From NCBI GenBank assembly GCA_021775355.1, contig JAJFHZ010000008.1, forward strand, positions 1 through 64,000: a stretch of DNA of 64,000 nt. Direction: 5' to 3'. Origin of the DNA: Amylibacter sp. Its GTDB lineage: Bacteria; Pseudomonadota; Alphaproteobacteria; Rhodobacterales; Rhodobacteraceae. The translations under genes and the position numbers were made by a program. The notes below the pieces were generated by a model. It did not search any database. It was not told the DNA's origin and saw only the letters and a program-made list of their open reading frames with translations. Shown in pieces: positions 7,839 to 16,881 of this stretch (the stretch's first letter is position 1; every line of letters begins with the position of its first letter).

Positions 7839-9524
7839 TTAATCTTTATCGGAATGGTTTTGAGAGGTTTTTGAAACAATTACGACGGCAAGCAAGCTAA
7901 CCAATATGACTACAATGGATGCCGGTGCAGCGCCGTTAATATCTTCTAACGATGCATAACCGTAAATATGGGTTGCAAGCGTATCAAAACCAAAGGGGCG
8001 CAGTAGCAGTGTAGCCGGCAGCTCTTTCGAACTATCAACGAAAATCAGCAGTCCTGCGGTCAGCAAGGAACCACGCATCAAAGGATAGTGGATACGTTTA
8101 AGTGTACCCCCTGCTGTTTGCCCCAAAGACCGTGATGCCATGTTCATACTTGGTGTTATCCGCCCAAGGGCGCCGTCCACTGCACCAAATGCAATGGCGA
8201 AAAATCGCACACAGTATGCAAAGATAACCGCTGTTGCAGTTCCCGTAATCAACAATCCTATATCAACACCTATGGCCGCCTCTATCCAATCGGCAATCAG
8301 ATTATCGAAAGCGGCCATTGGGATCAGGATACCAAGGCCGATAATCGCACCGGGGGCCGCATAACCTATCGCGGTGACAGGCAGTAAAAACCGGATCCAC
8401 CCGGTCTTTGACAGCCGCACGGCATAGATCAGAATGACACCGCCTGCTACAGTCAATACAGCCGCAATAGTCCCGACCCATATTGTTGTAAATGTTGCAG
8501 CCCATAGATCGGCATGCAGCCAAAACTCTGGGTTCCTTAAAGCATGGCTCAGCATAATTGCTAACGGCATGATAAAGCCAATCCCTATCATAGAAACGCA
8601 CAGAACGATCGTCGTAAAAGCGGCCCTTTTCGACAATAATTCGCGTACAGGCGGGTGCATATGCTTTGAAAGTTGATGGAATTTACTTTGTTTACGCCCT
8701 GTGCGTTCCAGCATCAATAACAACAATATAAGGGCTAGCATAACAGTGGCAATTTGCGCAGCCCCACCACTATTGGATGCTTCCAACCAGACCGTAAAAA
8801 TGCCGGTCGTCAGCGTTTGCACCGCGAAAAATTCCACAGCGCCAAAATCATTCAGCGTTTCCATCATTACAATTGCTACACCAACAACAACTGCAGGGCG
8901 TGCAAGCGGCAATCCAACTTTCCAGAAAATTGCCCAAGGCCCACACCCCAATGCCCGTGCGGTTTCAAGCGCACTGGACGATTGCTCGCGAAATGCCGAA
9001 CGTGCCAGCAAGTATACATATGGATACAAGGAAAACGAAAACACGACAATTGCCGCCCCGCGTGATCGCGTTTCAGGAAACCAATAGTCAGCGGCTGAAG
9101 CGAATCCAAAAAAATTACGCAAAATTGTTTGGAAAGGCCCCGCATATTCCCAGAAATCAACCAGAGCATAAGCTCCGATATAAGTAGGGATAGAAAGCGG
9201 CAGCAACAGTGCCCATTCCAGCAGTCTTCGACCTGAAAATTCTTTCATCGCCACCAGCCAAGCCGCAGCAACCCCCATAGCCCCTGCCAGTAAACCGGTT
9301 GCCATCATCAATACAAGGCTGTTTAATAGATAACGTGGCAGCGTTGTTTGAATTAAGTGTGGCCAAATATTTTCACTTGGATAAAAAGCTAGATATATTA
9401 CGGCAAAAATCGGAATTAGAATGACAGCAGCTATGATACAGGCAGCAAAAGACAAAGCACCCAGCCGACCAGGGCGCATACCATTAAATTTATTTACCGA
9501 CGTAGCAACCATTGGTTCGCGCAT
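7839..9524 (-). CDS. Iron-type ABC transporter permease (FbpB/ThiP class)
   Basis: A 561-aa inner-membrane permease with two fused six-helix halves, typical of Fe(III) or thiamine ABC importers. Hydrophobic segments are dense through residues ~25-270 and ~300-545. Each half carries an EAA-like loop: ETARALGCGPWAIFWKVGLPLARP near 185 and ASRSLGQTAGGTLKRIHYPLMRG near 475. It would pair with a periplasmic binding protein and an ATPase, neither of which is adjacent; the island at tRNA-Thr sits where such genes might have been. Length is normal. The substrate is not shown; iron is more likely than thiamine. Only a weak ribosome binding site precedes the chosen ATG. Confidence 0.85.
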   Translation of the reverse strand: MREPMVATSVNKFNGMRPGRLGALSFAACIIAAVILIPIFAVIYLAFYPSENIWPHLIQTTLPRYLLNSLVLMMATGLLAGAMGVAAAWLVAMKEFSGRRLLEWALLLPLSIPTYIGAYALVDFWEYAGPFQTILRNFFGFASAADYWFPETRSRGAAIVVFSFSLYPYVYLLARSAFREQSSSALETARALGCGPWAIFWKVGLPLARPAVVVGVAIVMMETLNDFGAVEFFAVQTLTTGIFTVWLEASNSGGAAQIATVMLALILLLLMLERTGRKQSKFHQLSKHMHPPVRELLSKRAAFTTIVLCVSMIGIGFIMPLAIMLSHALRNPEFWLHADLWAATFTTIWVGTIAAVLTVAGGVILIYAVRLSKTGWIRFLLPVTAIGYAAPGAIIGLGILIPMAAFDNLIADWIEAAIGVDIGLLITGTATAVIFAYCVRFFAIAFGAVDGALGRITPSMNMASRSLGQTAGGTLKRIHYPLMRGSLLTAGLLIFVDSSKELPATLLLRPFGFDTLATHIYGYASLEDINGAAPASIVVILVSLLAVVIVSKTSQNHSDKD

Positions 9525-9590
9525 AAAGCAAAGCTATTTTACTGTCCAGAACGGGGTTGTATTTTATTTAACGACAATTAGGCATAACTG

Positions 9591-10484
9591 ATGGATATTA
9601 GAATTTATGTAGGGCCACACAGGACGGCCAGCCAACACCTAGCGTCAATTCTTACAAACAACGCAAATCTGTTAGATGCGCAAGATATCATGTTTTATTC
9701 AAGTACGCGCACAACCTTGCACCATATAAACAGCGCTTTAAAAGCGATTGCAGGAGGTGGGGATAAGGAAGATGCGGTTGGTTTGCTGTTGCATTCTCTA
9801 ACCCGTGGGCGTGACACCAAAAGGCTTCTTTTGGTGAACCCAAATATTGTCGGCAACGTCACGCAACCATTTGGAAAAGAAGTATTCTATCCACGCACCA
9901 CCGGGCTTATTCACCAACTCCAAACACTGTTTGGTGCAAATAAATTGCAGTTTTATACCTCGGTCAGGAACCCGGCCACTTTTGTGCCGTCATGCTATGC
10001 CCAAAGCATGTTAAACGCTTCTTTCAGTGATTACGGCAGCTTTTTAAAAGATGTGACCCTACCAAGTTTAAGGTGGTCAACATTTTTGCAACGACTACAA
10101 GGCAAGCGATTGGATATACCTGTTACAGTGTGGCGTTTTGAGGATTATCCGTTGATTTGGCGTGATGTAGTACAAGCTTTTTCAGGCATTGAAAACTGTC
10201 AGAATTTAGTAGGCAGCTCAAAACGCATAAATGCAAGCCTAACATTGCATGGCGCACAATTACTGCACAAATATATTGAAGATCACCCGCCGCGAACCAG
10301 AGGCGAATTTGAAAGTATCAAACTTAGTTTTCTGGAAAAATTCCCCAGCTCCGCAACCGAAATTACAAGTCCTGACTGGACCGCCAAAACGATTCAGTCT
10401 TTAACCCATAATTACGAAGATGACTGGTATTATATTGAACGGATGGATGGCATTGAAACCATTCAACCACGCAAGTTTAAGTAA
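9591..10484 (+). CDS. Sulfotransferase-like P-loop protein
   Basis: A 297-aa protein. The N-terminus (RIYVGPHRTASQHLASIL, residues 4-21) resembles the 5'-phosphosulfate-binding loop of sulfotransferases, and SVRNPATFVPSCYAQS near residue 130 resembles the 3'-phosphate-binding segment. No signal peptide is seen. Sulfotransferases move a sulfuryl group from PAPS to a hydroxyl or amine; the acceptor is unknown. The loop lacks the canonical Lys (PHRTAS rather than PKTGTT), so activity is uncertain. It is divergent from the ABC permease and convergent with gapR. Confidence 0.6.
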   Translation: MDIRIYVGPHRTASQHLASILTNNANLLDAQDIMFYSSTRTTLHHINSALKAIAGGGDKEDAVGLLLHSLTRGRDTKRLLLVNPNIVGNVTQPFGKEVFYPRTTGLIHQLQTLFGANKLQFYTSVRNPATFVPSCYAQSMLNASFSDYGSFLKDVTLPSLRWSTFLQRLQGKRLDIPVTVWRFEDYPLIWRDVVQAFSGIENCQNLVGSSKRINASLTLHGAQLLHKYIEDHPPRTRGEFESIKLSFLEKFPSSATEITSPDWTAKTIQSLTHNYEDDWYYIERMDGIETIQPRKFK

Positions 10485-10490
10485 ATTGGC

Positions 10491-10748
10491 CTACATGCCC
10501 AAAGCTTCACGGTAAAGTTCCAAAACCGCCTCTTCTTCGGAAATCTCCTGCGGGTCTTTTTTGCGCATGGTCACAAGTTTGCGCATGACTTTTGTATCAT
10601 AACCGCGTGATTTTGCTTCAGCCATCACTTCTTTTTGTTGATCGGCTATGTCTTTCTTCTCGGCATCTAATCTCTCTATCCGTTCAATAAAAGAGCGCAG
10701 CTCGTCGGCGGCAACACGGTAAGACCCGGGGGCAGATGTATCGTTCAT
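10491..10748 (-). CDS. gapR: GapR family nucleoid-associated protein (DUF2312)
   Basis: An 85-aa protein of usual family length. Residues ~8-83 give the helical core: RVAADELRSFIERIERLDAE, a coiled-coil start, then AEAKSRGYDTKVMRKLVTMRK and a closing EEAVLELYREAL helix. In Caulobacter GapR binds overtwisted AT-rich DNA ahead of replication and transcription and is broadly conserved in Alphaproteobacteria. It is a monocistronic gene whose stop lies a few bases from the convergent sulfotransferase-like gene. Confidence 0.93.
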   Translation of the reverse strand: MNDTSAPGSYRVAADELRSFIERIERLDAEKKDIADQQKEVMAEAKSRGYDTKVMRKLVTMRKKDPQEISEEEAVLELYREALGM

Positions 10749-10861
10749 TTTAGAATCCTTTATTTAACAGAACCCCCTGAGTATCCAAGCGTGCCGCAGC
10801 CCACAAGACATCTTGCCGATTTTTTCCAAACCGTTTACATCCGCCACAACAGGAGATGGAT

Positions 10862-11074
10862 ATGGATAGTTTGATAATTATTGGCGTGGCAATAACGGGC
10901 CTTGGATTGATCGGCCTGATCTATTGCATCGTAAAAGCATTCAAAGCCCGCAAAGAGGGTTTGGAAGGCGACGAATTAACCGAACGCCTAAAAGGCTTGG
11001 TCGCAATTAATATGGCTGCATTCTTTTTATCGGCAATCGGTCTGCTTGTCGTGGTCGTGGGGACGCTACTTTAA
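10862..11074 (+). CDS. Small two-helix membrane protein
   Basis: About 70 aa with two clear membrane segments at residues ~3-25 and ~48-70, joined by a charged loop (KAFKARKEGLEGDELTERLKG) that should face the cytoplasm. I do not recognise the family. AGGAG lies six bases before the ATG at 10862; the ATG at 10856 is too close to it. The stop overlaps the end of the convergent hydrolase gene by four bases. Confidence 0.7.
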   Translation: MDSLIIIGVAITGLGLIGLIYCIVKAFKARKEGLEGDELTERLKGLVAINMAAFFLSAIGLLVVVVGTLL

Positions 11075-11823
11075 GCCTTCATTGTCACCGCATGGATTGC
11101 ACGGCGGATCATTGTCAGGTTTTCCGGTTCGGAAAAACTGTGGTTTGCGCCTTTTACCAAAGTTAGACGAGCATCATCGCCACTGACATGACCCAGCAGC
11201 TTTAAAGCAACACTAATGTCAACATCCGCATCAGCGGTACCATGTAAAAAACGTACAGGAAACGGCAGGCTCAATGGCGCACGTAACACCAACTGATTGC
11301 GCCCATCTTCGATTAATTTCTTGGTGATGATATAAGGTTCATCCGAATAATCACTTTCCAACACCAGTTGACCATCGATCAAGATCGTATTTTTCTGATC
11401 TTCCGAAAAGCCACCCCACATGCTGTCTTCGGTAAAATCCGGTGCGGCAGCAATCCCCACAAGCCCCGCGATTTTTTGCGGGATGCGTATGGCCATCAAC
11501 AACGCAATCCAGCCCCCCATCGAAGAGCCAACCAGTATTTGTGGCCCTACGGTCAAATGTTCAATAACCTCTTGTGCGTCATCCGCCCATGCGCCGATGC
11601 ACCCATCTTCAAACCTACCTAATGATTGTCCGTGACCTGAATAATCAAACCGCAAAAAAGCACGGCCCTTTTCACGGGCCCACGCCTCTAGATATGTGGC
11701 TTTGGTACCTTCCATATCCGACATGAAACCACCCAAGAACACAACACTTGGGCCTGAGCCTTTGATCTTGTGATAGGCAATATTACGCCCTTGTGAAGTT
11801 TTGAAAAAATCGGGTTTTGGCAT
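11071..11823 (-). CDS. Alpha/beta hydrolase
   Basis: About 250 aa with the single-domain alpha/beta hydrolase fold. An oxyanion strand FLGGFMSDMEGTK comes first, then FDYSGHGQS, the nucleophile elbow GSSMGG near residue 104, an acid in LHGTADADVD near 200, and His in GANHSF near 230. This order and the GGFMSDMEGTKA opening resemble the ABHD10-like esterase family. The substrate is unknown. ATG at 11823 has GGAG six bases upstream, better than the GTG four codons earlier. Confidence 0.85.
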   Translation of the reverse strand: MPKPDFFKTSQGRNIAYHKIKGSGPSVVFLGGFMSDMEGTKATYLEAWAREKGRAFLRFDYSGHGQSLGRFEDGCIGAWADDAQEVIEHLTVGPQILVGSSMGGWIALLMAIRIPQKIAGLVGIAAAPDFTEDSMWGGFSEDQKNTILIDGQLVLESDYSDEPYIITKKLIEDGRNQLVLRAPLSLPFPVRFLHGTADADVDISVALKLLGHVSGDDARLTLVKGANHSFSEPENLTMIRRAIHAVTMKA

Positions 11824-11880
11824 TAGTTGCTCCACGGGGTTAGGAATGAATTTGGGTACATTCCTAAACTAGTTTTGCAG

Positions 11881-12429
11881 TTAATCCAGCGCAACTTCTG
11901 ATGCGGCCACAACTCCGGCACCTTGCATGCCTATAGCCGCCATGAATGTTGCATGTACCATATCACTTGGCACCACAGTATCCAGAAACGTCAGATTTGC
12001 CGCGGCACAAGCATCATGGGCCACAGTCACCTGATAACCAAAGTCCGTTGCCGCCCGTGTGGTAGCCGCCACACAATTGTTGGTCATTGCACCGACAATC
12101 ACAAGACGTGAAATATCCAAATCCTGTAAAATGGATGTCAATACAGTGTCTCTGAATGCATTTGCATAATTCTTTTTCACAACATGCTCGCCTGCCTTAG
12201 GCATGACACGATCTGCAATTTTTTCACCTACACTACCCGGAATAAAAAATGGAGGGTTTGGTCGAACCATTATGTGTTGAATATGAATAACGGGCGCATA
12301 CGCATCACGAAACTTAGCGATCAAAGCTGCTGCATTGTCCGCCGCCGCCTCCATAGCGGGCAAAGCAAAGGCCCCATCTGCAAAATAATCATTTTGTATG
12401 TCAATCACGATCAACGCTGTCTTAGTCAT
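11881..12429 (-). CDS. Isochorismatase-family cysteine hydrolase
   Basis: A 182-aa protein with the expected Asp-Lys-Cys triad: Asp in VIDIQNDY (residue ~9), Lys in VKKNYANAF (~85) and Cys in NNCVAATTRAATDFGY (~118). The cis-peptide segment GAMTNNCV precedes the Cys as usual. Members hydrolyse amides such as nicotinamide, N-carbamoylsarcosine or ureidoacrylate; nothing here picks one. AAGGAG precedes the ATG at good spacing. It is separated by ~60 bp from the hydrolase downstream on the same strand and may share a transcript. Confidence 0.88.
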   Translation of the reverse strand: MTKTALIVIDIQNDYFADGAFALPAMEAAADNAAALIAKFRDAYAPVIHIQHIMVRPNPPFFIPGSVGEKIADRVMPKAGEHVVKKNYANAFRDTVLTSILQDLDISRLVIVGAMTNNCVAATTRAATDFGYQVTVAHDACAAANLTFLDTVVPSDMVHATFMAAIGMQGAGVVAASEVALD

Positions 12430-12707
12430 TTTGAAGTCTCCTTTTTTTATAAGTCTCTAGACAGATTACCCCAAAGTTGACAATCCCAATAGTACCCGAT
12501 CAGCTATTCTGTAGGGTATGATAACACCAATGCCTTTCTCAAGGCATTTCATAAGATGCCAAGCCTTACCCCCCAGCGCATATCGGGGCGACGAATACCG
12601 TTAAAACACGTTTTTGCATGTTGACTTTTACCGCCTCAGAACTCATTTAATATCCATACCGCAACCGGGCGTTTCGTAGGCGCCAAAATGACGAGGAATA
12701 CAGCTAA
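12430..12707 (+). promoter_or_regulatory. thrS upstream leader
   Basis: A 278-bp gap before thrS. TTGACT at 12621-12626 could be a -35 element, with CATTTA at 12644-12649 seventeen bases on as a poor -10. The ribosome binding site is GAGGA at 12691-12695 region, rather far from the ATG. I see no clear T-box or terminator hairpin. Confidence 0.35.
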
Positions 12708-14654
12708 ATGGCTGACATCACCCTTACCCTACCCGACGGCAATCAACGTAGCTATCTTGCAGGCATAACCGGCCTTGAGGTTGCCAAAGATATTTCCACA
12801 TCACTGGGCAAAAAAGCCATTAGTTGCAGTGTGAACGGTGAACACCGCGACCTGTCACGCACAATACATGCCGATGCAAGCTTTGCCATTCATACCATGC
12901 AGGACGAAATCCAAGCACTGGAACTCATACGCCACGACTGTGCCCATATCATGGCGCGTGCAGTGCAAGAAATATGGCCTGACGTGAAAGTCACTATCGG
13001 CCCAGTGATTGATAACGGCTGGTATTACGATTTTGACCGCACAGAGCCATTTTCATCAGAAGACCTTGCAATCATTGAAAAGAAAATGCGTGAGATCATC
13101 AACAAACGTGATCTGGTGCGTACTGAAACATGGGATCGCGCACGGGCTATCAAGTTTTATGAAGACAACAATGAGCCCTATAAAGTCGAGCTGATCAACA
13201 TGATCCCCGAAGGTGAAGACCTGCGGATGTATTGGCATGGTGACTGGCAGGATCTGTGCCGTGGGCCACATTTGGTGCATACTGGGCAAGTGCCCGCCGA
13301 CAGTTTCAAACTGATGTCTGTGGCCGGTGCCTATTGGCGTGGCGACAGCAACAATCAGATGTTGCAACGCATCTACGGTGTCGCATTCAAGAACAAAGAA
13401 GACTTGAAAGCGCATCTATACATGCTGGAACAGGCCGCCCTGCGGGATCACCGCAAACTGGGCCGTGAAATGGATTTGTTCCATATCCAAGAAGAGGCCC
13501 CGGGCATGGTGTTCTGGCACCCCAACGGCTGGATTTTATACCGTGTTTTGCAGGACTATATGCGTCGCCGCCAGATCGGGGATGGATATCTAGAGATCAA
13601 CACACCACAGATTGTCGACCGCAAATTGTGGGAAGCGTCCGGCCACTGGGAAAAATACCGCGAAAACATGTTCATTACTGAAATCGACGAAGAACATGCC
13701 AATGAAAAGCGGGTCAATGCGTTAAAGCCAATGAACTGTCCATGCCATGTTCAGGTCTACAATCAGGGCCTGAAAAGCTACCGCGATTTGCCGATGCGAC
13801 TGGCCGAATTTGGCTCGTGCCACCGTTATGAAAGTTCCGGTTCCATGCATGGATTAATGCGGGTGCGCGGCTTTACCCAAGATGACGCACATATCTTTTG
13901 TACAGAAGATCAAATCGCTTCTGAAACCAAGAAGTTTATTGAACTTTTATCAAGCGTTTACAAAGATTTAGGATTTGAACAGTTCGATATTAAATTTTCG
14001 ACCCGACCCGATATTCGCGCAGGTTCCGACGCGGTTTGGGATAAGGCTGAAGAGGCCCTAGAAGACGCCATCAAGAAGCTGGGTTTACCCTATGAAATTG
14101 ATGAAGGCGAAGGGGCGTTTTACGGACCTAAACTGGACTTTAAACTGACCGATGCGATCGGTCGTGAATGGCAGCTTGGAACACTGCAGGCTGACTTTGT
14201 TCTGCCCGAACGACTGGAAGCGGAATATGTCGGTGAAGACGGTGCCAAGCATACGCCCGTCATGATGCACCGTGCGACCCTTGGTTCATTTGAACGCTTC
14301 CTTGGCGTGCTGATCGAAAACTATGCGGGCAGGTTCCCGTTGTGGTTGGCCCCGCGTCAAGTTGTTGTGGCCTCTATCGTGTCGGATGCAAATGAATATG
14401 TTGCTGAAACCGTTGCCAAACTAAAAGCAGCAGGCATCCGTGCCGAGGCCGATTTGCGCAATGAGAAGATCAATTACAAAGTGCGCGAACATTCCATGGG
14501 TAAGGTTCCGGTGATTTTGGCCGTTGGTATGCGCGAGGTTGAAGAGGACACGGTTTCCGTACGTCGTTTGGGCGATAAACGGACATCTGTACAAGGTTTG
14601 GACGACGTGATTGCAGAGCTGACAACGGAAGCCACACCGCCTGATTTACGCTAA
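12708..14654 (+). CDS. thrS: Threonyl-tRNA synthetase
   Basis: A 648-aa class II synthetase charging tRNA-Thr, full family length. The TGS domain is at residues ~1-63, the editing (second additional) domain at ~64-225 with [11 protein letters not shown] and DLCRGPHL, and the catalytic core at ~245-535 with motif 1 near [22 protein letters not shown] with its zinc-binding Cys, and motif 2 [25 protein letters not shown]. The C-terminal anticodon-binding domain occupies ~540-640 ([15 protein letters not shown]). It stands alone with a long leader. Interestingly, the window also carries a tRNA-Thr gene about 5 kb away. Confidence 0.98.
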   Translation: MADITLTLPDGNQRSYLAGITGLEVAKDISTSLGKKAISCSVNGEHRDLSRTIHADASFAIHTMQDEIQALELIRHDCAHIMARAVQEIWPDVKVTIGPVIDNGWYYDFDRTEPFSSEDLAIIEKKMREIINKRDLVRTETWDRARAIKFYEDNNEPYKVELINMIPEGEDLRMYWHGDWQDLCRGPHLVHTGQVPADSFKLMSVAGAYWRGDSNNQMLQRIYGVAFKNKEDLKAHLYMLEQAALRDHRKLGREMDLFHIQEEAPGMVFWHPNGWILYRVLQDYMRRRQIGDGYLEINTPQIVDRKLWEASGHWEKYRENMFITEIDEEHANEKRVNALKPMNCPCHVQVYNQGLKSYRDLPMRLAEFGSCHRYESSGSMHGLMRVRGFTQDDAHIFCTEDQIASETKKFIELLSSVYKDLGFEQFDIKFSTRPDIRAGSDAVWDKAEEALEDAIKKLGLPYEIDEGEGAFYGPKLDFKLTDAIGREWQLGTLQADFVLPERLEAEYVGEDGAKHTPVMMHRATLGSFERFLGVLIENYAGRFPLWLAPRQVVVASIVSDANEYVAETVAKLKAAGIRAEADLRNEKINYKVREHSMGKVPVILAVGMREVEEDTVSVRRLGDKRTSVQGLDDVIAELTTEATPPDLR

Positions 14655-14880
14655 AATCCGGTGTATGATCGGCGCGCACAACCCGTGCACCGCGCGTATG
14701 ACACATGTCGGACTTTGGATATTCGGACGATAAAGACGGTTTAGGGGTCAAAATACCCCCAAACCGTTGCATAAAATCCTACATATTTCCGCAGGCACGC
14801 CTAAATTCTGACAAAATGCCGCGCCAGCGTGCTGATATAACGACCTGCGTAAACGCGGGCACACCTGAAAGAGCAGACCA

Positions 14881-15078
14881 ATGGCAGTGAAAAGCAATCT
14901 TCCGCTGAACGGCCCATCTGCGCGCGCACCCCTTGGCTGGGGTGAGGGCAGATCAGATACGGTTTCGGCAAAATCCAATCGCAAGATCAATTCCGGTATT
15001 AAAGCAAAGCATAAAAAACAAACGCGGCGAAGTAAGCAATCAAAAATTCTCGACGGCTTTAAGACCTTGTACGGTTAG
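14881..15078 (+). CDS. Small basic protein, unknown
   Basis: A 65-aa, strongly basic protein; the second half (KSNRKINSGIKAKHKKQTRRSKQSKILDGF, in two stretches) is Lys/Arg rich and likely nucleic-acid binding or disordered. I recognise no family. A GAGCAG motif before the ATG is a modest ribosome binding site. It lies between thrS and the convergent MocR gene. It could be a non-coding stretch, but the composition looks gene-like. Confidence 0.45.
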   Translation: MAVKSNLPLNGPSARAPLGWGEGRSDTVSAKSNRKINSGIKAKHKKQTRRSKQSKILDGFKTLYG

Positions 15079-15096
15079 GTGAAAGCCTACTACCAC

Positions 15097-16482
15097 CTAG
15101 CCATCCATATCAATTGGCGGATGTGACAACAATTTATCGATCTTAGTCAATGCGGCCCCGAGCAAATCTTGTGGGATATTGCAATTCACCGAGATCCGAA
15201 CAGCATGTGGAACCGGCATATTATTCAGTGCAAATTCATCTGCGGCCCGCACTACGATATTTTTGCGTTCGCACGCACTGGCAAAGGATGATGCACGCCA
15301 GCCGCGTGGCAAGCGAAGCCAGATAAACGGCACATCACGGCGCCATGTAATATCCCATTTTCCCATTAAATTAACGGTAAACTCCACCCGTTGGCTGACC
15401 CTTTCCAACACACGCGCCCTGATGTTTGCAGCATCGCCTGAAGCCAACAGTTCCTCTGCAATGTCCACAACCGCCCGTGAAACACCAAAACTTGCCGTTT
15501 GCATCAAACGCGAGGCCGTTGCAAACTTTTCATCTGGGCACAGCAAATACCCAAACCGCAGCCCTGCAGAAATCGATTTGGATATAGAAGACAGATACCA
15601 TGCACGTTCAGGGCAGATATTGGTAAAGCTTGGAGTTCCAGCGGGGCCGATCCCCCAACAATCATCTTCGATTATTTGGAAATCATACCGTCTGGCCAAT
15701 GCAGCTATGGCAATGCGCCGATCAAGCGGCATTTCCCCTGTTGTAGGATTTAAAACATTTGCAGATGTGAAAAGTGCCTTGAACGGTTTACGCTTATAGG
15801 CTTGTTCAAGCATTTCGGGAATAACACCATATTGATCAGTTTCTATCCCCACCAGTTCCGCACGCTGGCTTTGCACTGCATAACGGATACCGGGGTAAGT
15901 TAGTGCGTCAATAGCAATCAGCCCGACACCGTCCGCCAACACCGATGCGGTCGCCAAAAGAATTGCGTTTTGCCCGCCATTGGTAACAATCAGTTTTTCG
16001 GGGTTTGCTTCAATATTGGAATACTGCATCCATTGCACCAAATGCGAATAGATCGAATGACGTCCTTCGCGTTCAGGGTAATCCAGATACTGATCAACCT
16101 TGGTTTCTGCCACGCGGATCATAGCGCGTTTAATTGCGGTGGCCTGCCCTACGTTTGTCGTATTGGTATTGCGCAAATTGATCTGTTGTTCTTGGATGAT
16201 ATCATAATGACTATCAATTTCAGGCAGATCCGTATTTGCTGCGGCCACAAAAGTTCCACGCCCTACTGTTGCCTGCAACAATCCTTCGGCAATACCATCT
16301 TGATAGGCCCGCGCAACTGTTCCCGGCGTGACCTGAATTTCCCATGCAAGTTCGCGTACCGGCGGCAGCTTATCTCCGGATTTCAATATACCCTTGGAAA
16401 TGTCGACCCTAAGGGCTGCGACAACCGCCTTATACTTGGGCCCGTCGAAATCGGACAGAGATGGTCGCCAAATTGTACCCAT
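15097..16482 (-). CDS. MocR-type transcription regulator (GntR HTH plus aminotransferase domain)
   Basis: A 461-aa regulator. The N-terminal winged helix (~15-80) has KLPPVRELAWEIQVTPGTVARAYQDG, and the rest is a class I aminotransferase fold. The PLP Lys sits in SSISKSISAGLRFGY (~305), and an Asn/Asp pair in IEDDCWGIGP (~270) matches the cofactor pocket. Such proteins sense amino acids or vitamin B6 forms rather than transaminate. It is divergent from a DUF1127 gene, with a perfect palindrome in the gap and a copy of the same half-site at its own start codon. The regulated target is likely the DUF1127 gene or itself. Confidence 0.92.
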   Translation of the reverse strand: MGTIWRPSLSDFDGPKYKAVVAALRVDISKGILKSGDKLPPVRELAWEIQVTPGTVARAYQDGIAEGLLQATVGRGTFVAAANTDLPEIDSHYDIIQEQQINLRNTNTTNVGQATAIKRAMIRVAETKVDQYLDYPEREGRHSIYSHLVQWMQYSNIEANPEKLIVTNGGQNAILLATASVLADGVGLIAIDALTYPGIRYAVQSQRAELVGIETDQYGVIPEMLEQAYKRKPFKALFTSANVLNPTTGEMPLDRRIAIAALARRYDFQIIEDDCWGIGPAGTPSFTNICPERAWYLSSISKSISAGLRFGYLLCPDEKFATASRLMQTASFGVSRAVVDIAEELLASGDAANIRARVLERVSQRVEFTVNLMGKWDITWRRDVPFIWLRLPRGWRASSFASACERKNIVVRAADEFALNNMPVPHAVRISVNCNIPQDLLGAALTKIDKLLSHPPIDMDG

Positions 16483-16534
16483 TACAATATTCCTATAGCG
16501 TTACAATGCGAATCTTTGTATCACACAAATGCAA

Positions 16535-16552
16535 GTACAATAAAAATTGTAC
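16535..16552. promoter_or_regulatory. Palindromic operator between MocR and DUF1127 genes
   Basis: GTACAAT and ATTGTAC flank four A residues as a perfect inverted repeat. The half-site ATTGTACCC occurs at 16546-16554 and again at 16472-16480, overlapping the MocR start codon. Direct repeats plus a palindrome suit binding by the MocR protein. That assignment is inference. Confidence 0.6.
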
Positions 16553-16576
16553 CCACACAAACAGAAAGTAAGGAAA

Positions 16577-16810
16577 ATGGCTTATACACACACACAAACC
16601 GCTAAAATTGCATTGAACCTTGGAAAACGGCAACAGTTCCCACTGGTATCCCAATGGGCAATTCAACTGGCGAATACGATTGTGATGTGGAATGACCGAT
16701 ACAAATCACGCCGTCCCTTACGTACAATGTCATACGCACAACTTGCTGACATTGGGGTGACGCCGAAACAGGCCAAGTTTGAAGCCCGCAAACCGTTCTG
16801 GCGCGCCTAA
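16577..16810 (+). CDS. DUF1127 family small protein
   Basis: A 77-aa protein. The DUF1127 signature is in the second half: WNDRYKSRRPLRTMSYAQLADIGVTPKQAKFEA, the usual Arg-rich run followed by an L-x-D-I/L-G-V segment. Members are abundant small Arg-rich proteins in Alphaproteobacteria; some bind RNA or affect phosphate and stress responses. AAGGA before the ATG at 16577 fits better than the earlier ATG at 16547. It is divergent from the MocR gene and may be its target. Confidence 0.88.
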   Translation: MAYTHTQTAKIALNLGKRQQFPLVSQWAIQLANTIVMWNDRYKSRRPLRTMSYAQLADIGVTPKQAKFEARKPFWRA

Positions 16811-16881
16811 AACAATTTGCGCAGGTCTACAGATTACCTGCGCAAGCGCTCGCCTTTAGGATCACAGGCGGGCGCATCTGA

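Noticed and set aside
8140..8364. Long frames antisense to the ABC permease
   Set aside because: Shadows of a strongly conserved gene; typical of GC-rich antisense frames.
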